64,000 bases of DNA from Polaromonas sp. YR568 (GTDB lineage Bacteria > Pseudomonadota > Gammaproteobacteria > Burkholderiales > Burkholderiaceae_C), in assembly GCA_945878995.1 (NCBI GenBank), contig CAMCUN010000009.1:1-64000 (forward strand). Direction: 5' to 3'. The stretch's first letter is position 1. The number at the start of each line of letters is the position of its first letter. Below are positions 45,889-54,622 of this stretch, piece after piece. The notes under the pieces are model-generated. The model was not told the DNA's origin. It did no database searches and saw only the letters and a list, made by a program, of their open reading frames with translations. The position numbers and the translations under genes are program-made.

Positions 45889-46607
45889 TGCCGCGCTTTT
45901 TTGTAGACCTGCCCCTGAGCGCCGGCACCGAGCTGGCCCTGCCTGCAGGTGCGGCCCGCCATGTGCAGGTGCTGCGCTTGCAGCCGGGCCGGCTCATCAC
46001 GCTGTTCAACGGCCTGGGCGGCCAATGGCAGGCCAGCATCACGCACATGGGCCGCAGCGAGGTGAGCGTGCGCATTGATGCGCACCAGGCCGTGGAGCGC
46101 GAACCCGCCCGCCGCGTGCACCTGGCCCTGGGCATGCCAGCCAACGAGCGCATGGACTGGCTGGTGGAAAAAGCCGGCGAGCTGGGCGCGGCCAGCGTGC
46201 AACCCCTGCACACCGCGCACAGCGTGATGCGCTTGGCGGCCGAGCGCGCCAGCAAAAAGCAGCTTCACTGGCAGCAGGTGGCCGTGGCCGCCTGCGAGCA
46301 GTGCGGCGGCAACCGGGTGCCCACCGTGCATGCTGTCCAAGACCTGGGCACTTGGCTGACCACTCCCCCAACCCACGCGCCGCTGCGCTGCGTGCTGTCG
46401 TTGGCTGAGGGCTCGCAAACCTTGGCCAGCGTGCTGGCCGCCCACCCAGGTGCAGAGGTGGTTTTTTTAAGCGGCCCCGAAGGCGGCTTGTCGCCCACAG
46501 AAGACGCACAAGCCCGTGCTGCCGGCTTTTGGCCAGTGAGCTTGGGGCCGCGCGTGTTGCGGGCCGAAACAGCGGCGCTGGCGGCCTTGGTGCAAGCGCT
46601 GGCATGA
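45888..46607 (+). CDS. rsmE: 16S rRNA m3U1498 methyltransferase RsmE
   Basis: 239 residues; MPRFFVDLPLSAGTELALPAGAARHVQVLRLQPG is the N-terminal PUA-like domain, and the C-terminal SPOUT knot is VVFLSGPEGGLSPTEDAQARAAGFWPVSLGPRVLRAETAALAAL. It methylates U1498 of 16S rRNA. The ATG overlaps the stop of the kinase gene (TGATG); the track TTG one codon upstream is not preferred. Length and motifs are normal. Confidence 0.96.
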   Translation: MPRFFVDLPLSAGTELALPAGAARHVQVLRLQPGRLITLFNGLGGQWQASITHMGRSEVSVRIDAHQAVEREPARRVHLALGMPANERMDWLVEKAGELGAASVQPLHTAHSVMRLAAERASKKQLHWQQVAVAACEQCGGNRVPTVHAVQDLGTWLTTPPTHAPLRCVLSLAEGSQTLASVLAAHPGAEVVFLSGPEGGLSPTEDAQARAAGFWPVSLGPRVLRAETAALAALVQALA

Positions 46608-46664
46608 GCTTGGCCTTGAGCTCAGGCGACAGGCTTGCTCAGCTGAACAGGCTATAAACCCTCC

Positions 46665-47834
46665 ATGACTCCTCATCTCTGGCTGCTTGTGGCCTGCCAA
46701 GGCCTGTTTTTCACCAACAACGTCACCTTCATTGCCATCAATGGCTTGGTCGGCCTGAGCCTGGCGCCCGTGGGCTGGATGGCCACGCTGCCGGTCATGG
46801 GCTATGTGGTGGGCGGGGCGCTGTCCACGGGGCTGGTGGCGCACACCCAAAAGCGCTGGGGCCGCAAGCTGTCGTTTCAACTGGGGCTGGTGGTGGCCGT
46901 GGCTTCGTGCCTGCTGTGCGCCTGGGCCGCCTACACCAGCCACTTTTGGGTGCTGGTCGCCGCCACCGTGATCGCCGGCTACTACAACGCCAACGCCCAG
47001 CTCTACCGCTTTGCCGCCGCCGAAATGGCCGCGCCCGGGTTCAAAGAAAAAGCCGTCTCGCTGGTCATGGCCGGCGGCTTGATAGGCGCCATTGCCGGCC
47101 CCAACCTGGCCTCCGGCACGCGCAGCCTCACCACCGTGCCCTTTGCCGGCGCTTACCTGGCCTTGGCCGGTGTGGCCGTGGCGGCCATGGTGCTGATCGC
47201 CCTTATTCAGTTCCCACCGCCGCCTGCCAAAGGCGCCGCCTCGGGCGGGCGACCGCTGAGCGAGATCATGCGCCAGCCCGTGTTCGTGGTCGCGGCCGCA
47301 GCAGGCGCGCTGGGCTACGGCGTCATGAACCTGCTGATGGCCGCCACCCCACTGGCCATGCAAGTGTGCGGCCTGCCGTTTTCAGACGCTGCCATGGTGC
47401 TGCAGTGGCACGTCATCGGCATGTTCGCCCCCGGCTTTTTCACCGGCCACCTCATCAAACGCTTTGGCACCCTGCCCATCATGGCCGTGGGCCTGGCGCT
47501 CAACATCGTGTGCGTGCTGATCGCTGTCTCCGGCGTAGAACTGCAGCACTTTGTGCTGTCCTTGTTTCTGCTGGGCCTGGGCTGGAATTTCCTCTTCACA
47601 GGCAGCACCACACTGGCGCTGACGGCCTACCGCCCCGAAGAAAAAGACAAGGCGCAAGGCGCGCTGAACTTTTGCATCTTCGCCGTCATGGCCGTGTCGT
47701 CGCTGGCGTCTGGCGTGCTGGTGACCACGCAAGGCTGGACGATGCTGAACTTGGGGTCCTTGTTGCCGCTGGGGGTGACGGGGGTGGCGCTGGGGTGGTT
47801 GATGGTCAAGCAGCGGGCGCCTGCGGCGGCTTGA
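46665..47834 (+). CDS. Major facilitator superfamily transporter
   Basis: 389 residues, 12 predicted membrane helices with a central loop around FPPPPAKGAASGGRPLSEIMRQ. The N-terminal half has GYVVGGALSTGLVAHTQKRWGRKLS, the usual MFS loop 2-3 basic motif. It is an inner-membrane permease of unknown substrate. It lies 57 bases after rsmE and is the last host-like gene before the restriction island. Confidence 0.9.
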   Translation: MTPHLWLLVACQGLFFTNNVTFIAINGLVGLSLAPVGWMATLPVMGYVVGGALSTGLVAHTQKRWGRKLSFQLGLVVAVASCLLCAWAAYTSHFWVLVAATVIAGYYNANAQLYRFAAAEMAAPGFKEKAVSLVMAGGLIGAIAGPNLASGTRSLTTVPFAGAYLALAGVAVAAMVLIALIQFPPPPAKGAASGGRPLSEIMRQPVFVVAAAAGALGYGVMNLLMAATPLAMQVCGLPFSDAAMVLQWHVIGMFAPGFFTGHLIKRFGTLPIMAVGLALNIVCVLIAVSGVELQHFVLSLFLLGLGWNFLFTGSTTLALTAYRPEEKDKAQGALNFCIFAVMAVSSLASGVLVTTQGWTMLNLGSLLPLGVTGVALGWLMVKQRAPAAA

Positions 47835-48443
47835 TGGACCTGCCATCTTTTTACGCTCCACCGGCGTATTGAAACTTGGCGAAGCAGCAGCTCTCACCAG
47901 TCCAAGTTCTTGGCGCAACCGGTCATGGGCTGGACCAAGTCCCGCTTGATGGACTCTCGCAGGCCCAGGACTGACGGCAAACACAAAGTTTCCTCAATTG
48001 CCTGCCAGTCCTGCACCGACACCAGCGCGGCATCATGCTGGGAGGTGTTTCCGGTAGTGGCCATTTTTGAGATGATCGATAAACTAAAGCGCACTCTGCT
48101 TTAAAAAGTGTCACTGCTTTGTGTGGGTGCGCTTCGGTCTCGCGATGACACCGGGTCAAGGCGCAAACGAAACAACGACCACTGCTTGCTTGGCAGGGCT
48201 TAGGGGGCAGCCTGAGCATCTCGCACGCAGCCTTCATCAAGCAGTCGCTGTTGCGGGCAGTGGTGGCGGAGGCCGGCTCATGTGGTCCCAAACCCTCTTG
48301 ATGGCGAGGACAGGATAAAGAGGTTTTCGATTTGAAGACTTCGAAGAAATACCTGAAGTTCGCGGCGACTCGCTTGACGCAATGGCCCTCAGCTCACAAC
48401 ACGCCCAGTTCGACTTAAAGCTGGGGTAAATCAGAAAAACAAA
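47835..48443. other. Intergenic region at the left edge of the restriction island
   Basis: 609 bases between the MFS gene and hsdM. Apart from the antitoxin remnant on the minus strand (47894-48094), I see no complete gene, terminator or repeat. A plus-strand run without stops from about 48318 to 48431 ([19 protein letters not shown]) reads like protein but has no early start; it may be the tail of a lost gene. The long minus-strand track ORF 48237-49721 is a shadow of hsdM. Confidence 0.5.
47894..48094 (-). pseudogene. Phd/YefM-type antitoxin remnant
   Basis: The minus-strand ORF ends ALVSVQDWQAIEETLCLPSVLGLRESIKRDL...GCAKNLDW, which closely follows the C-terminal two-thirds of YefM antitoxins (a VSxxDWxAIxETLYLLSxPGMRESI-like block and a terminal E-L-D-W). 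The N-terminal DNA-binding part (usually TxSEARANLxxLxD) is replaced by unrelated sequence, and no YoeB toxin follows. I therefore call it a degraded orphan antitoxin at the left border of the restriction island. Confidence 0.6.
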
Positions 48444-49988
48444 ATGCTCGACGACATCAAAAAGACCCTCTGGGCATCGGCCGACAAACTGCGCGCCAAC
48501 ATGGACGCTGCCGAATACAAGCACCTGGTGCTGGGCCTCATCTTCGTCAAATACATCTCTGACGCCTTTGTGGCCCGCCATGCTTAACTGGGCCTTCGAC
48601 TGCGCGATGAAAACGACGAGCTTTTTTATGGCGATGCTGACGATGAAGACATCGCCGCCGAGCTGGAAGACCGCGACTACTACACCAGCGAAAACGTGTT
48701 TTGGGTGCCCGAAGGCGCCCGCTGGGAAACCCTGCGCGCCGCCGCGCCGCAGCCCGACATTGGCAAACGCATCGACGACGCACTGAGCCTGATCGAGCTT
48801 GACAACCCCAAGCTCAAAGGCATCCTCGACAAACGCTTTGCCCGCGCACAGCTGCCCGACGGCAAGCTGGGCGAGTTGGTGAACCTGATTTCCACCATCG
48901 GCTTTGGTGACGACCCCTCCAAGGCCCGCGACATCTTGGGCCAGGTGTACGAGTATTTCTTGGGCATGTTTGCCAGCGCCGAAGGCAAGCGGGGCGGGCA
49001 GTTCTACACGCCTGCCAGCATTGTCAAAACACTGGTGGCCGTGCTGTCTCCAGCCAAGGGCCAGATTTACGACCCCTGCTGCGGATCGAGCGGTATGTTT
49101 GTGCAGTCCGAAAAGTTCATTGAAGACCATGGCGGCAAGTTGGGCGATGTGTCCATCTACGGCCAAGAGGCCAACCCTACCACTTGGCGCTTGGCCGCCA
49201 TGAACCTTGTCATTCGGGGCATGGACTACAACCTGGGGAAAGAGCCCGCCGACACCTTCACCCGCAACCAACACCCCGACCTGCGGGCCGACTATTGCTT
49301 GGCCAACCCGCCTTTCAACATCAGCGACTGGTGGCACGCCAGCCTGGACGGTGACGCCCGCTGGGAATACGGCACGCCCCCGCAAGGCAACGCCAACTAC
49401 GCCTGGCTGCAACACATCCTGCACCACCTCAAGCCCACGGGCAGGGCGGGCATTGTGCTGGCCAACGGCTCCATGAGCTCCAGCCAAAACAGCGAAGGCC
49501 AAATCCGCGCCGCCATGGTCGATGCCGACGTGGTGGAAGTGATGGTGGCCTTGCCCGGTCAACTGTTTTTCAACACGCAAATCCCCGCATGCTTGTGGTT
49601 CTTGGCCAAGCATAAAAAACGCAAAGGCGAAGTGCTGTTCATCGACGCTCGCAAGCTGGCCACCATGATCTCTAGAGTGCAAAGCGAGCTGACCGACGAA
49701 GTGATAGCCCGCATCAGCCAAACCGTGGCCGCGTGGCGATCAGGCACTAGCGACTACCAAGACATTGCCGGCTTTTGCCGCAGCGTGCCATTGGCCGAAA
49801 TTGCCCAGCAAGGCCATGTGCTCACACCTGGCCGCTACGTGGGCGCGGAAGAAGTGGAAGACGACGACGAAGCCTTTGCCGACAAGATGCAAATGCTCAC
49901 CGCCCGCTTAAGCGAGCAAATGGCCAAAGGCGCAGAGCTGGACGCGTTGATTCGTCAGAAGCTGAGGGGGCTGGGGTATGAGTTCTGA
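48444..49988 (+). pseudogene. hsdM: Type I restriction-modification methyltransferase HsdM, interrupted by an in-frame TAA
   Basis: From ATG 48444 the frame reads [20 protein letters not shown] ... [14 protein letters not shown], then TAA at 48585-48587, and continues in the same frame without other stops (LGLRLRDENDELFYGDADDEDI, then the track ORF from GTG 48696). The N-terminal helical domain is therefore cut after 47 residues. The catalytic parts downstream are intact: YDPCCGSSGMF (SAM motif I) and ANPPFN (adenine-N6 motif IV). One base change, for example GAA to TAA, explains it. Reinitiation at GTG 48696 would give a 430-residue protein lacking part of the helical domain; full activity would then be doubtful. 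The 3' end carries the first copy of the 32-bp repeat. Confidence 0.85.
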
Positions 49989-49989
49989 G
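49958..49989 (+). repeat. Left copy of 32-bp direct repeat flanking yhcG
   Basis: GAAGCTGAGGGGGCTGGGGT continuing through TATGAGTTCTGAG is repeated at 51026-51057 with one mismatch (A versus G). This copy encodes the last residues of HsdM (LRGLGYEF and stop) and the ATG of yhcG. The two copies bound a 1068-base unit. Confidence 0.9.
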
Positions 49990-51049
49990 CTTTCAGCCAC
50001 AAGCCCCGAGTACCGCCAGTGGCTGGCCGACCTCAAGGGGCGCTTTCGGCAGGTGCAGCTCAAGGCGGCCGTGGCGGTTAACTCCGCCGTAATGGCGTTC
50101 TATTGGGATCTGGGCGCAGACATCGTGGCCCGCCAAAGCACTGTGGCTTGGGGGCAGGGCTTTTTGACCCAGCTCAGCGCGGACCTGATGCGTGAGTTCC
50201 CCGAGCTGAAAGGGTTTTCCGAGCGCAATCTGAAATACATTCGGCAGTGGCGTGAGTTTTGGCAAGCCGCGCCAATTGGGCAACAGGCTGTTGCCCAATT
50301 GACCGCCATTCCCTGGGGGCACAACCTGGCCATCCTGTCCAAGTGCAAGCAGCACGACGAGGCCACCTTCTACGTGCAAGCCACCCTCCAGAACGGGTGG
50401 AGCCGCAGTGTGCTGACGCACCAGATTGAAAGCGGCCTGTGGCAGCGCGAAGGCCAGGCCATCACCAACTTTGCGCAAACCCTGCCCGCGCCCCATTCAG
50501 ACTTGGCGCGGCAGGTGCTGAAAGACCCCTATGTGTTCGACTTTCTGAGCCTGACGCCCGAGCACACCGAGCGTGAGCTGGAAACCGCACTTTGAGCACG
50601 TCACCCAGTTCTTGCTGGAGCTAGGCGCAGGCTTTGCCTACCTAGGGCGGCAGGTGCCGCTGCAAGTGGGCGAGCGAGATTTCTTCATCGACCTGCTTTT
50701 CTACCATGTGCGCCTGCATTGCTATGTGGTGGTGGAGCTGAAAACCATTGACTTTGAACCCGAGTTTGCGGGCAAGCTCAATTTCTACCTCAAAGCCGTG
50801 GATGCGCAAATGCGCCAAGACAGCGACGCCCCCACCATCGGCCTGCTGCTGTGCAAAAGCAAAGACCGGCTGGTGGCCGAATACGCGCTCAGCGACATTC
50901 AAAAACCCATGGGCCTGTCCACCTACACCCTTTCGCACACACTGCCCGAAGCTCTGCGAGGCAAGCTGCCCAGCATTGAGCAGTTGGAGCAGGAATTGGG
51001 GCTGGGGAATGGTGCGGAGTCGGCTGAAGCTGGGGGGGCTGGGGTATGA
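49978..51049 (+). pseudogene. yhcG: YhcG/DUF1016 PD-(D/E)XK nuclease gene with a frameshift
   Basis: The first frame (49978-50595) reads MSSELSATSPEYRQWLADLKGRFRQ ... SLTPEHTERELETAL and stops at TGA; the second frame (from about 50585) continues with FEHVTQFLLELGAGFAYLGRQVPLQVGERDFFIDLLFYHVRLHCYVVVELK. Together they give the complete YhcG: N-terminal DUF1016 helical part and C-terminal nuclease with the D...ExK-like FIDLLFYH...VVELK. The shift lies in GCACTTTGAG near 50590 and equals loss of two bases or gain of one. YhcG proteins are nuclease-fold proteins often found with restriction systems. Its stop overlaps the hsdS ATG (ATGA). The gene is framed by the 32-bp repeats. Confidence 0.85.
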
Positions 51050-51057
51050 GTTCTGAG
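51026..51057 (+). repeat. Right copy of 32-bp direct repeat flanking yhcG
   Basis: 31 of 32 bases match 49958-49989. This copy forms the tail of the yhcG frame and supplies ATG 51046 of hsdS. Another frame of this copy still reads LKLGGLGYEF, the HsdM C-terminus, showing that it derives from the end of hsdM. Confidence 0.9.
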
Positions 51058-52350
51058 TGGCTGTTGGTCAGCCTCAAGGAAGTCACATCAATTCTTGGTG
51101 ACGGGCTGCATGGCACGCCTGAATACGACTCGAATGGAGATCATTTCTTTATCAACGGCAACAACCTTAGCAACGGCAAGATTGTTTTTAGTGCCGCAAC
51201 GAAACGTGTCTCAGCAACCGAAGCTGCTAAGCATAAGAAAAATCTCACAGACAGGACAATACTGGTTTCTATTAATGGCACTCTTGGCAATGTTGCTTTT
51301 TACGACGGTGAAAAAGTAGTCCTTGGCAAGAGTGCTTGTTACTTCAACGTGATTGACGGTGTTGACAAACATTTCATTCGCTACGTTCTAGATAACGAGG
51401 TTTTTCAAGGCTATATACACAATCTCGCCGCTGGCTCAACGATCAAAAATGTGTCCCTCAAATTGATGCGTGATTTCCAGTTCAGCTTGCCTCCGATCTC
51501 ACTACAACAACAAATCGCCGGAGTTCTGAAGTCACTCGACGACCGCATCACCCTCCTGCGCGAAACCAACACCACCCTCGAAGCCATCGCCCAAGCCCTG
51601 TTCAAGTCCTGGTTCGTGGACTTCGATCCCGTCCACGCCAAGATGCAAGGCCGCACCCCCGAAGGTATGGACGAAGCCACCGCCGCCCTGTTCCCCGACG
51701 GCTTTGAAGAGTCGGAGTTGGGGCCTATGCCGAAAGGGTGGAGGGTTGAGCGGCTTGGTGATGTTGTTGAGCGCGTCACCAAGGGAACCACACCCACTAC
51801 GCTGAAGCGACCTTTTGTAGAAAAAGGGATCAACTTCGTTAAAGCTGAGTCTATGACTGATGACGGAGGATTTCTTCCAGAAAAGTTTGCCTATATCGAT
51901 GATGAAACGCATGAGTTGTTAAAAAGATCGCAGCTCCAAGACGGCGATGTATTGATTTCAATTGCGGGAACGATTGGCCGGTCAGCAGTTATCACTGAGG
52001 ATTTTTTGCCTGCCAATACGAATCAAGCAGTTGCCTTGATTCGACCAAAACAAGAGGTGTTCCCTAGTGGCTTGCTATGGCGATTTTTGAAGCAAGAAAA
52101 TTCGATGCAGCTTATGGGTGAGCGTGTTGTCCAAGCCGTGCAAGCCAATTTGAGTCTTGGGACGCTTTCAGATATTCGGCTTGTGCTTCCTCCAAAGGGG
52201 CTGACCATGAAATTGTTTGAGATTGCCTTTTCTGCAATTGATGAGAGCAAAGCCCTAAATAGTCAAAAGGTGCGCGTGCTTTCAGTGTCACGCGACACCC
52301 TGCTCCCCCGCCTGATCTCCGGCCAACTTCAATTGCCTGAAGTCGGCTAA
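51046..52350 (+). CDS. hsdS: Type I restriction-modification specificity subunit HsdS
   Basis: 434 residues. Two target recognition domains, about 1-165 and 230-395, each end in a conserved helix: PPISLQQQIAGVLKSLDDRITLLRETNTTLEAIAQALFKSWF centrally, and RVLSVSRDTLLPRLISGQLQLPEVG at the C-terminus. Each TRD would read one half of a bipartite target. The TRD-coding DNA is visibly AT-richer than the central helix segment (51530-51740), the mosaic expected from domain exchange. ATG 51046 lies in the right repeat copy and overlaps the yhcG stop. No frame defect is seen. Confidence 0.93.
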   Translation: MSSEWLLVSLKEVTSILGDGLHGTPEYDSNGDHFFINGNNLSNGKIVFSAATKRVSATEAAKHKKNLTDRTILVSINGTLGNVAFYDGEKVVLGKSACYFNVIDGVDKHFIRYVLDNEVFQGYIHNLAAGSTIKNVSLKLMRDFQFSLPPISLQQQIAGVLKSLDDRITLLRETNTTLEAIAQALFKSWFVDFDPVHAKMQGRTPEGMDEATAALFPDGFEESELGPMPKGWRVERLGDVVERVTKGTTPTTLKRPFVEKGINFVKAESMTDDGGFLPEKFAYIDDETHELLKRSQLQDGDVLISIAGTIGRSAVITEDFLPANTNQAVALIRPKQEVFPSGLLWRFLKQENSMQLMGERVVQAVQANLSLGTLSDIRLVLPPKGLTMKLFEIAFSAIDESKALNSQKVRVLSVSRDTLLPRLISGQLQLPEVG

Positions 52351-52367
52351 TTTTCAGAATCCTTGCC

Positions 52368-53314
52368 ATGAAAAAACCTCTCAGCAAACTCGAACGCGTC
52401 CCCCTTCGCGAAGCCTGGAAGCACGAAGCCAACGACTTCACGCCCTGGCTGGCCGAAGAGAACAACCTCAACACACTGGCCGATGCGCTGGGTTTGCCCG
52501 ACTTGGAACTGGTCGCCACCGAGCATTGGGTGGGCGAGTTCAAGCTCGACATTTTGTGCACCAGCGGGGATGACCAGGTCATCATCGAAAACCAGCTCGA
52601 AAAAACCAACCACGCGCACCTCGGCCAGTTGCTCACCTACGCGGCGGGCACTGGGGCCAAAAAGGTGATTTGGGTGGCCGAATCGTTCCGGCCCGAGCAT
52701 GTGGCGGCGCTGGAGTTTTTGAACCAGAACACCACCGAGGAATTGAGCTTTTTTGCGGTGGAGGTGGAGCTGTGGCGCATTGGCGATTCGCCACTGGCAC
52801 CCAAGTTTGAGGTGGTGGCCAAGCCCAACGATTGGGCCAAGTTAGGCCGCGAGCAAACCAAGGCCGCCGCCAACGCCACACCCGCCAAGCAAAGGCAGCT
52901 CAAACTGTGGACCGAGTTGGTGGCCAGATTGGCCACTTTTGCGCCGCAGATCAATCCGCAGAAGCCACGGCCCCAGCATTGGTTGAACAATTCCATTGGC
53001 CGCGCAGGCTTTGGCCTGAACCCCACCGCCAGCCACCGCGATGACCGTCTGGGTATGGAGGTGTACATCACCCACGCGGAATCTAAAAAATGTACCAAAC
53101 GCTCTTGGCGCAGCGCGCCAGCATTGAGCAAGCCTTGGGCTTTGAGCTGGACTGGCAAGAGCTGCCCGAGGCACACGCCTGCCGCATTGCCACTTGGCGG
53201 CAAGACAGCCCGATTGAAGACGAAGCCCAATGGGGCGCCTACCTCGACTGGTTTGTGCAGCGCATCGTCAAGATGAATGCGGTGTTCAGGCCAGTGATTC
53301 AGGCTTTGGCTTGA
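52368..53314 (+). pseudogene. DUF4268 nuclease-like gene with a frameshift in an A6 run
   Basis: ATG 52368 opens MKKPLSKLERVPLREAWKHEANDFTPWLAEENN. Next comes a PD-(D/E)XK-like core (GEFKLDILCTSGDDQVIIENQLEKTNHAHLGQLLTYA), then the start of the DUF4268 part (WLNNSIGRAGFGLNPTASHRDDRLGMEVYI). At TCTAAAAAATG (A run 53085-53090) the frame is lost; the true continuation MYQTLLAQRASIEQALGFELDWQELPEAHACRIATWR is in the next frame, to TGA 53314. One extra A (A7) would restore a protein of about 315 residues. These proteins are commonly found in type I restriction loci; role unknown. Slippage at the A run could restore some full-length product. Confidence 0.82.
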
Positions 53315-53371
53315 GCGGAGGAAACGCAGTGGGAATGAATGTCGGGTGGTTGATCGCCATCTGCTTTCAAA

Positions 53372-53387
53372 TTAAAGCCGGCTTTAA
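53372..53387. promoter_or_regulatory. 16-bp perfect palindrome upstream of the fic promoter
   Basis: TTAAAGCCGGCTTTAA is a perfect palindrome ending five bases before the -35 box of the fic promoter; AAAGCTTT follows at 53387-53394. It could be an operator for a repressor or activator; no regulator gene is adjacent. Confidence 0.5.
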
Positions 53388-53392
53388 AAGCT

Positions 53393-53421
53393 TTGACTTG
53401 TATTAAAAATTTCTTTAATAT
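53393..53421 (+). promoter_or_regulatory. Sigma-70 promoter of fic
   Basis: -35 TTGACT and -10 TAATAT are separated by exactly 17 bases, in the most AT-rich stretch of the region, 29 bases before the fic ATG. It implies that fic (and probably hsdR) is transcribed independently of hsdM-hsdS. Confidence 0.75.
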
Positions 53422-53450
53422 CTTTACTCTATATTTAAAAAATTTTATTT

Positions 53451-54599
53451 ATGAAACGCATCACTGGTACTTATGAAGTAACTACGACCTTGGGCGAGCC
53501 CGTGCGTGCGTTTGTTCCGCATGCACTGCCACCCACGGAGCCGGTGCTGGCTGAGTCCGTTTGGGGCACTCAGAATGATGCAGCGGTCATGGCTTTGCAG
53601 CGCCTGTCGGCGGTGGCTGGTCTTGTGCCATCCGTGGATTGGTTGCTTTACAGCGCCATTCGCCAAGAGGCGTTGATGACATCGCAAATCGAAGGCACGC
53701 AGGCCACCTTGGTCGATTTATTTGACGAAGAGGCAGGCCTTGCCATCACCAACACAGATGATGTGGAAGAGGTGACCAACTACTTGCAGGCGTTTCAGTG
53801 GGTGCAAACTCAGCTGCGCAGTCCGCAGGGCCTGCCCATCAGTGTGCGGCTGCTCAGTGAGGCGCACAGGCGTTTGTTAGATGGCGTTCGCGGCGCAGGC
53901 AAGCAGCCTGGTGAGCTGCGAAAATCGCAAAACTGGATTGGTGGCACGCGGCCGGGCAATGCCGTGTTTGTGCCCCCCCCCGCCGATCAAGTGCCCGCAT
54001 TGTTGGCCGATTTGGAGCGGTTTATTCATGCCGAGCAAACAGCGTTGCCTGCCTTGGTGCGCGTGGCTTTGGTGCATGCTCAGTTTGAAACCATTCACCC
54101 TTACCTTGACGGCAATGGCCGTATTGGCCGTTTGTTGATCGCCGCGTTATTGGAGCATTGGCAGTTGCTGCCTGAGCCCTTGATGTATCTTAGTGGCTAC
54201 CTGAAGCAGCACCAGTCGGAGTATTACCGCCGTTTGTCGGCCATCCGTACAGAAGGTGATTGGGAGGGATGGGTGCAGTTTTTCTTGGAAGCAGTGCAAA
54301 ACGCCGCTGCACAGTCAGAACGCGCCGTGGTAGCACTGGCCAGCTTGGTCGCCAATGACCGGCGGCGTTTGTTGGCGCATCCCAAGGCCAGTGCCGTCAG
54401 TTACCGCTTGTTTGAGCTACTGCCCACCATGCCCCGCCTGTCGGTGGACCGGGTGTGCCAGGCCGTGCAGACCACGTTTCCCACGGCGAATAGCGCGATC
54501 AAACTGCTGGAAGAATTGGGCATATTGACCGAGCTGACGGGCCAAAAAAAGAACCGCACTTTCAGCTATGCGGCGTACATTCAATTGCTCAGCGAATAA
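53451..54599 (+). CDS. Fic-domain protein AMPylator, class II (N-terminal inhibitory helix)
   Basis: 382 residues. The catalytic motif near residue 216 is [14 protein letters not shown]; canonical Fic has HPFxDGNGRxxR, so only Phe is changed to Tyr. The inhibitory motif TSQIEGT near residue 77 precedes the Fic core, defining class II self-inhibition. An N-terminal Fic_N part and a C-terminal winged helix ([40 protein letters not shown]) complete the common DUF4172/Fic layout. It probably transfers AMP to a protein hydroxyl. It sits between the DUF4268 gene and hsdR, as Fic genes often do inside type I loci, and has its own promoter. Confidence 0.92.
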   Translation: MKRITGTYEVTTTLGEPVRAFVPHALPPTEPVLAESVWGTQNDAAVMALQRLSAVAGLVPSVDWLLYSAIRQEALMTSQIEGTQATLVDLFDEEAGLAITNTDDVEEVTNYLQAFQWVQTQLRSPQGLPISVRLLSEAHRRLLDGVRGAGKQPGELRKSQNWIGGTRPGNAVFVPPPADQVPALLADLERFIHAEQTALPALVRVALVHAQFETIHPYLDGNGRIGRLLIAALLEHWQLLPEPLMYLSGYLKQHQSEYYRRLSAIRTEGDWEGWVQFFLEAVQNAAAQSERAVVALASLVANDRRRLLAHPKASAVSYRLFELLPTMPRLSVDRVCQAVQTTFPTANSAIKLLEELGILTELTGQKKNRTFSYAAYIQLLSE

Positions 54600-54622
54600 G
54601 TCAGCAAAGTGCAGATCCCAAC

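Noticed and set aside
48237-49721. 494-residue minus-strand ORF opposite hsdM
   Set aside because: A shadow of the hsdM frame; it also spans the intergenic region without a recognisable domain.
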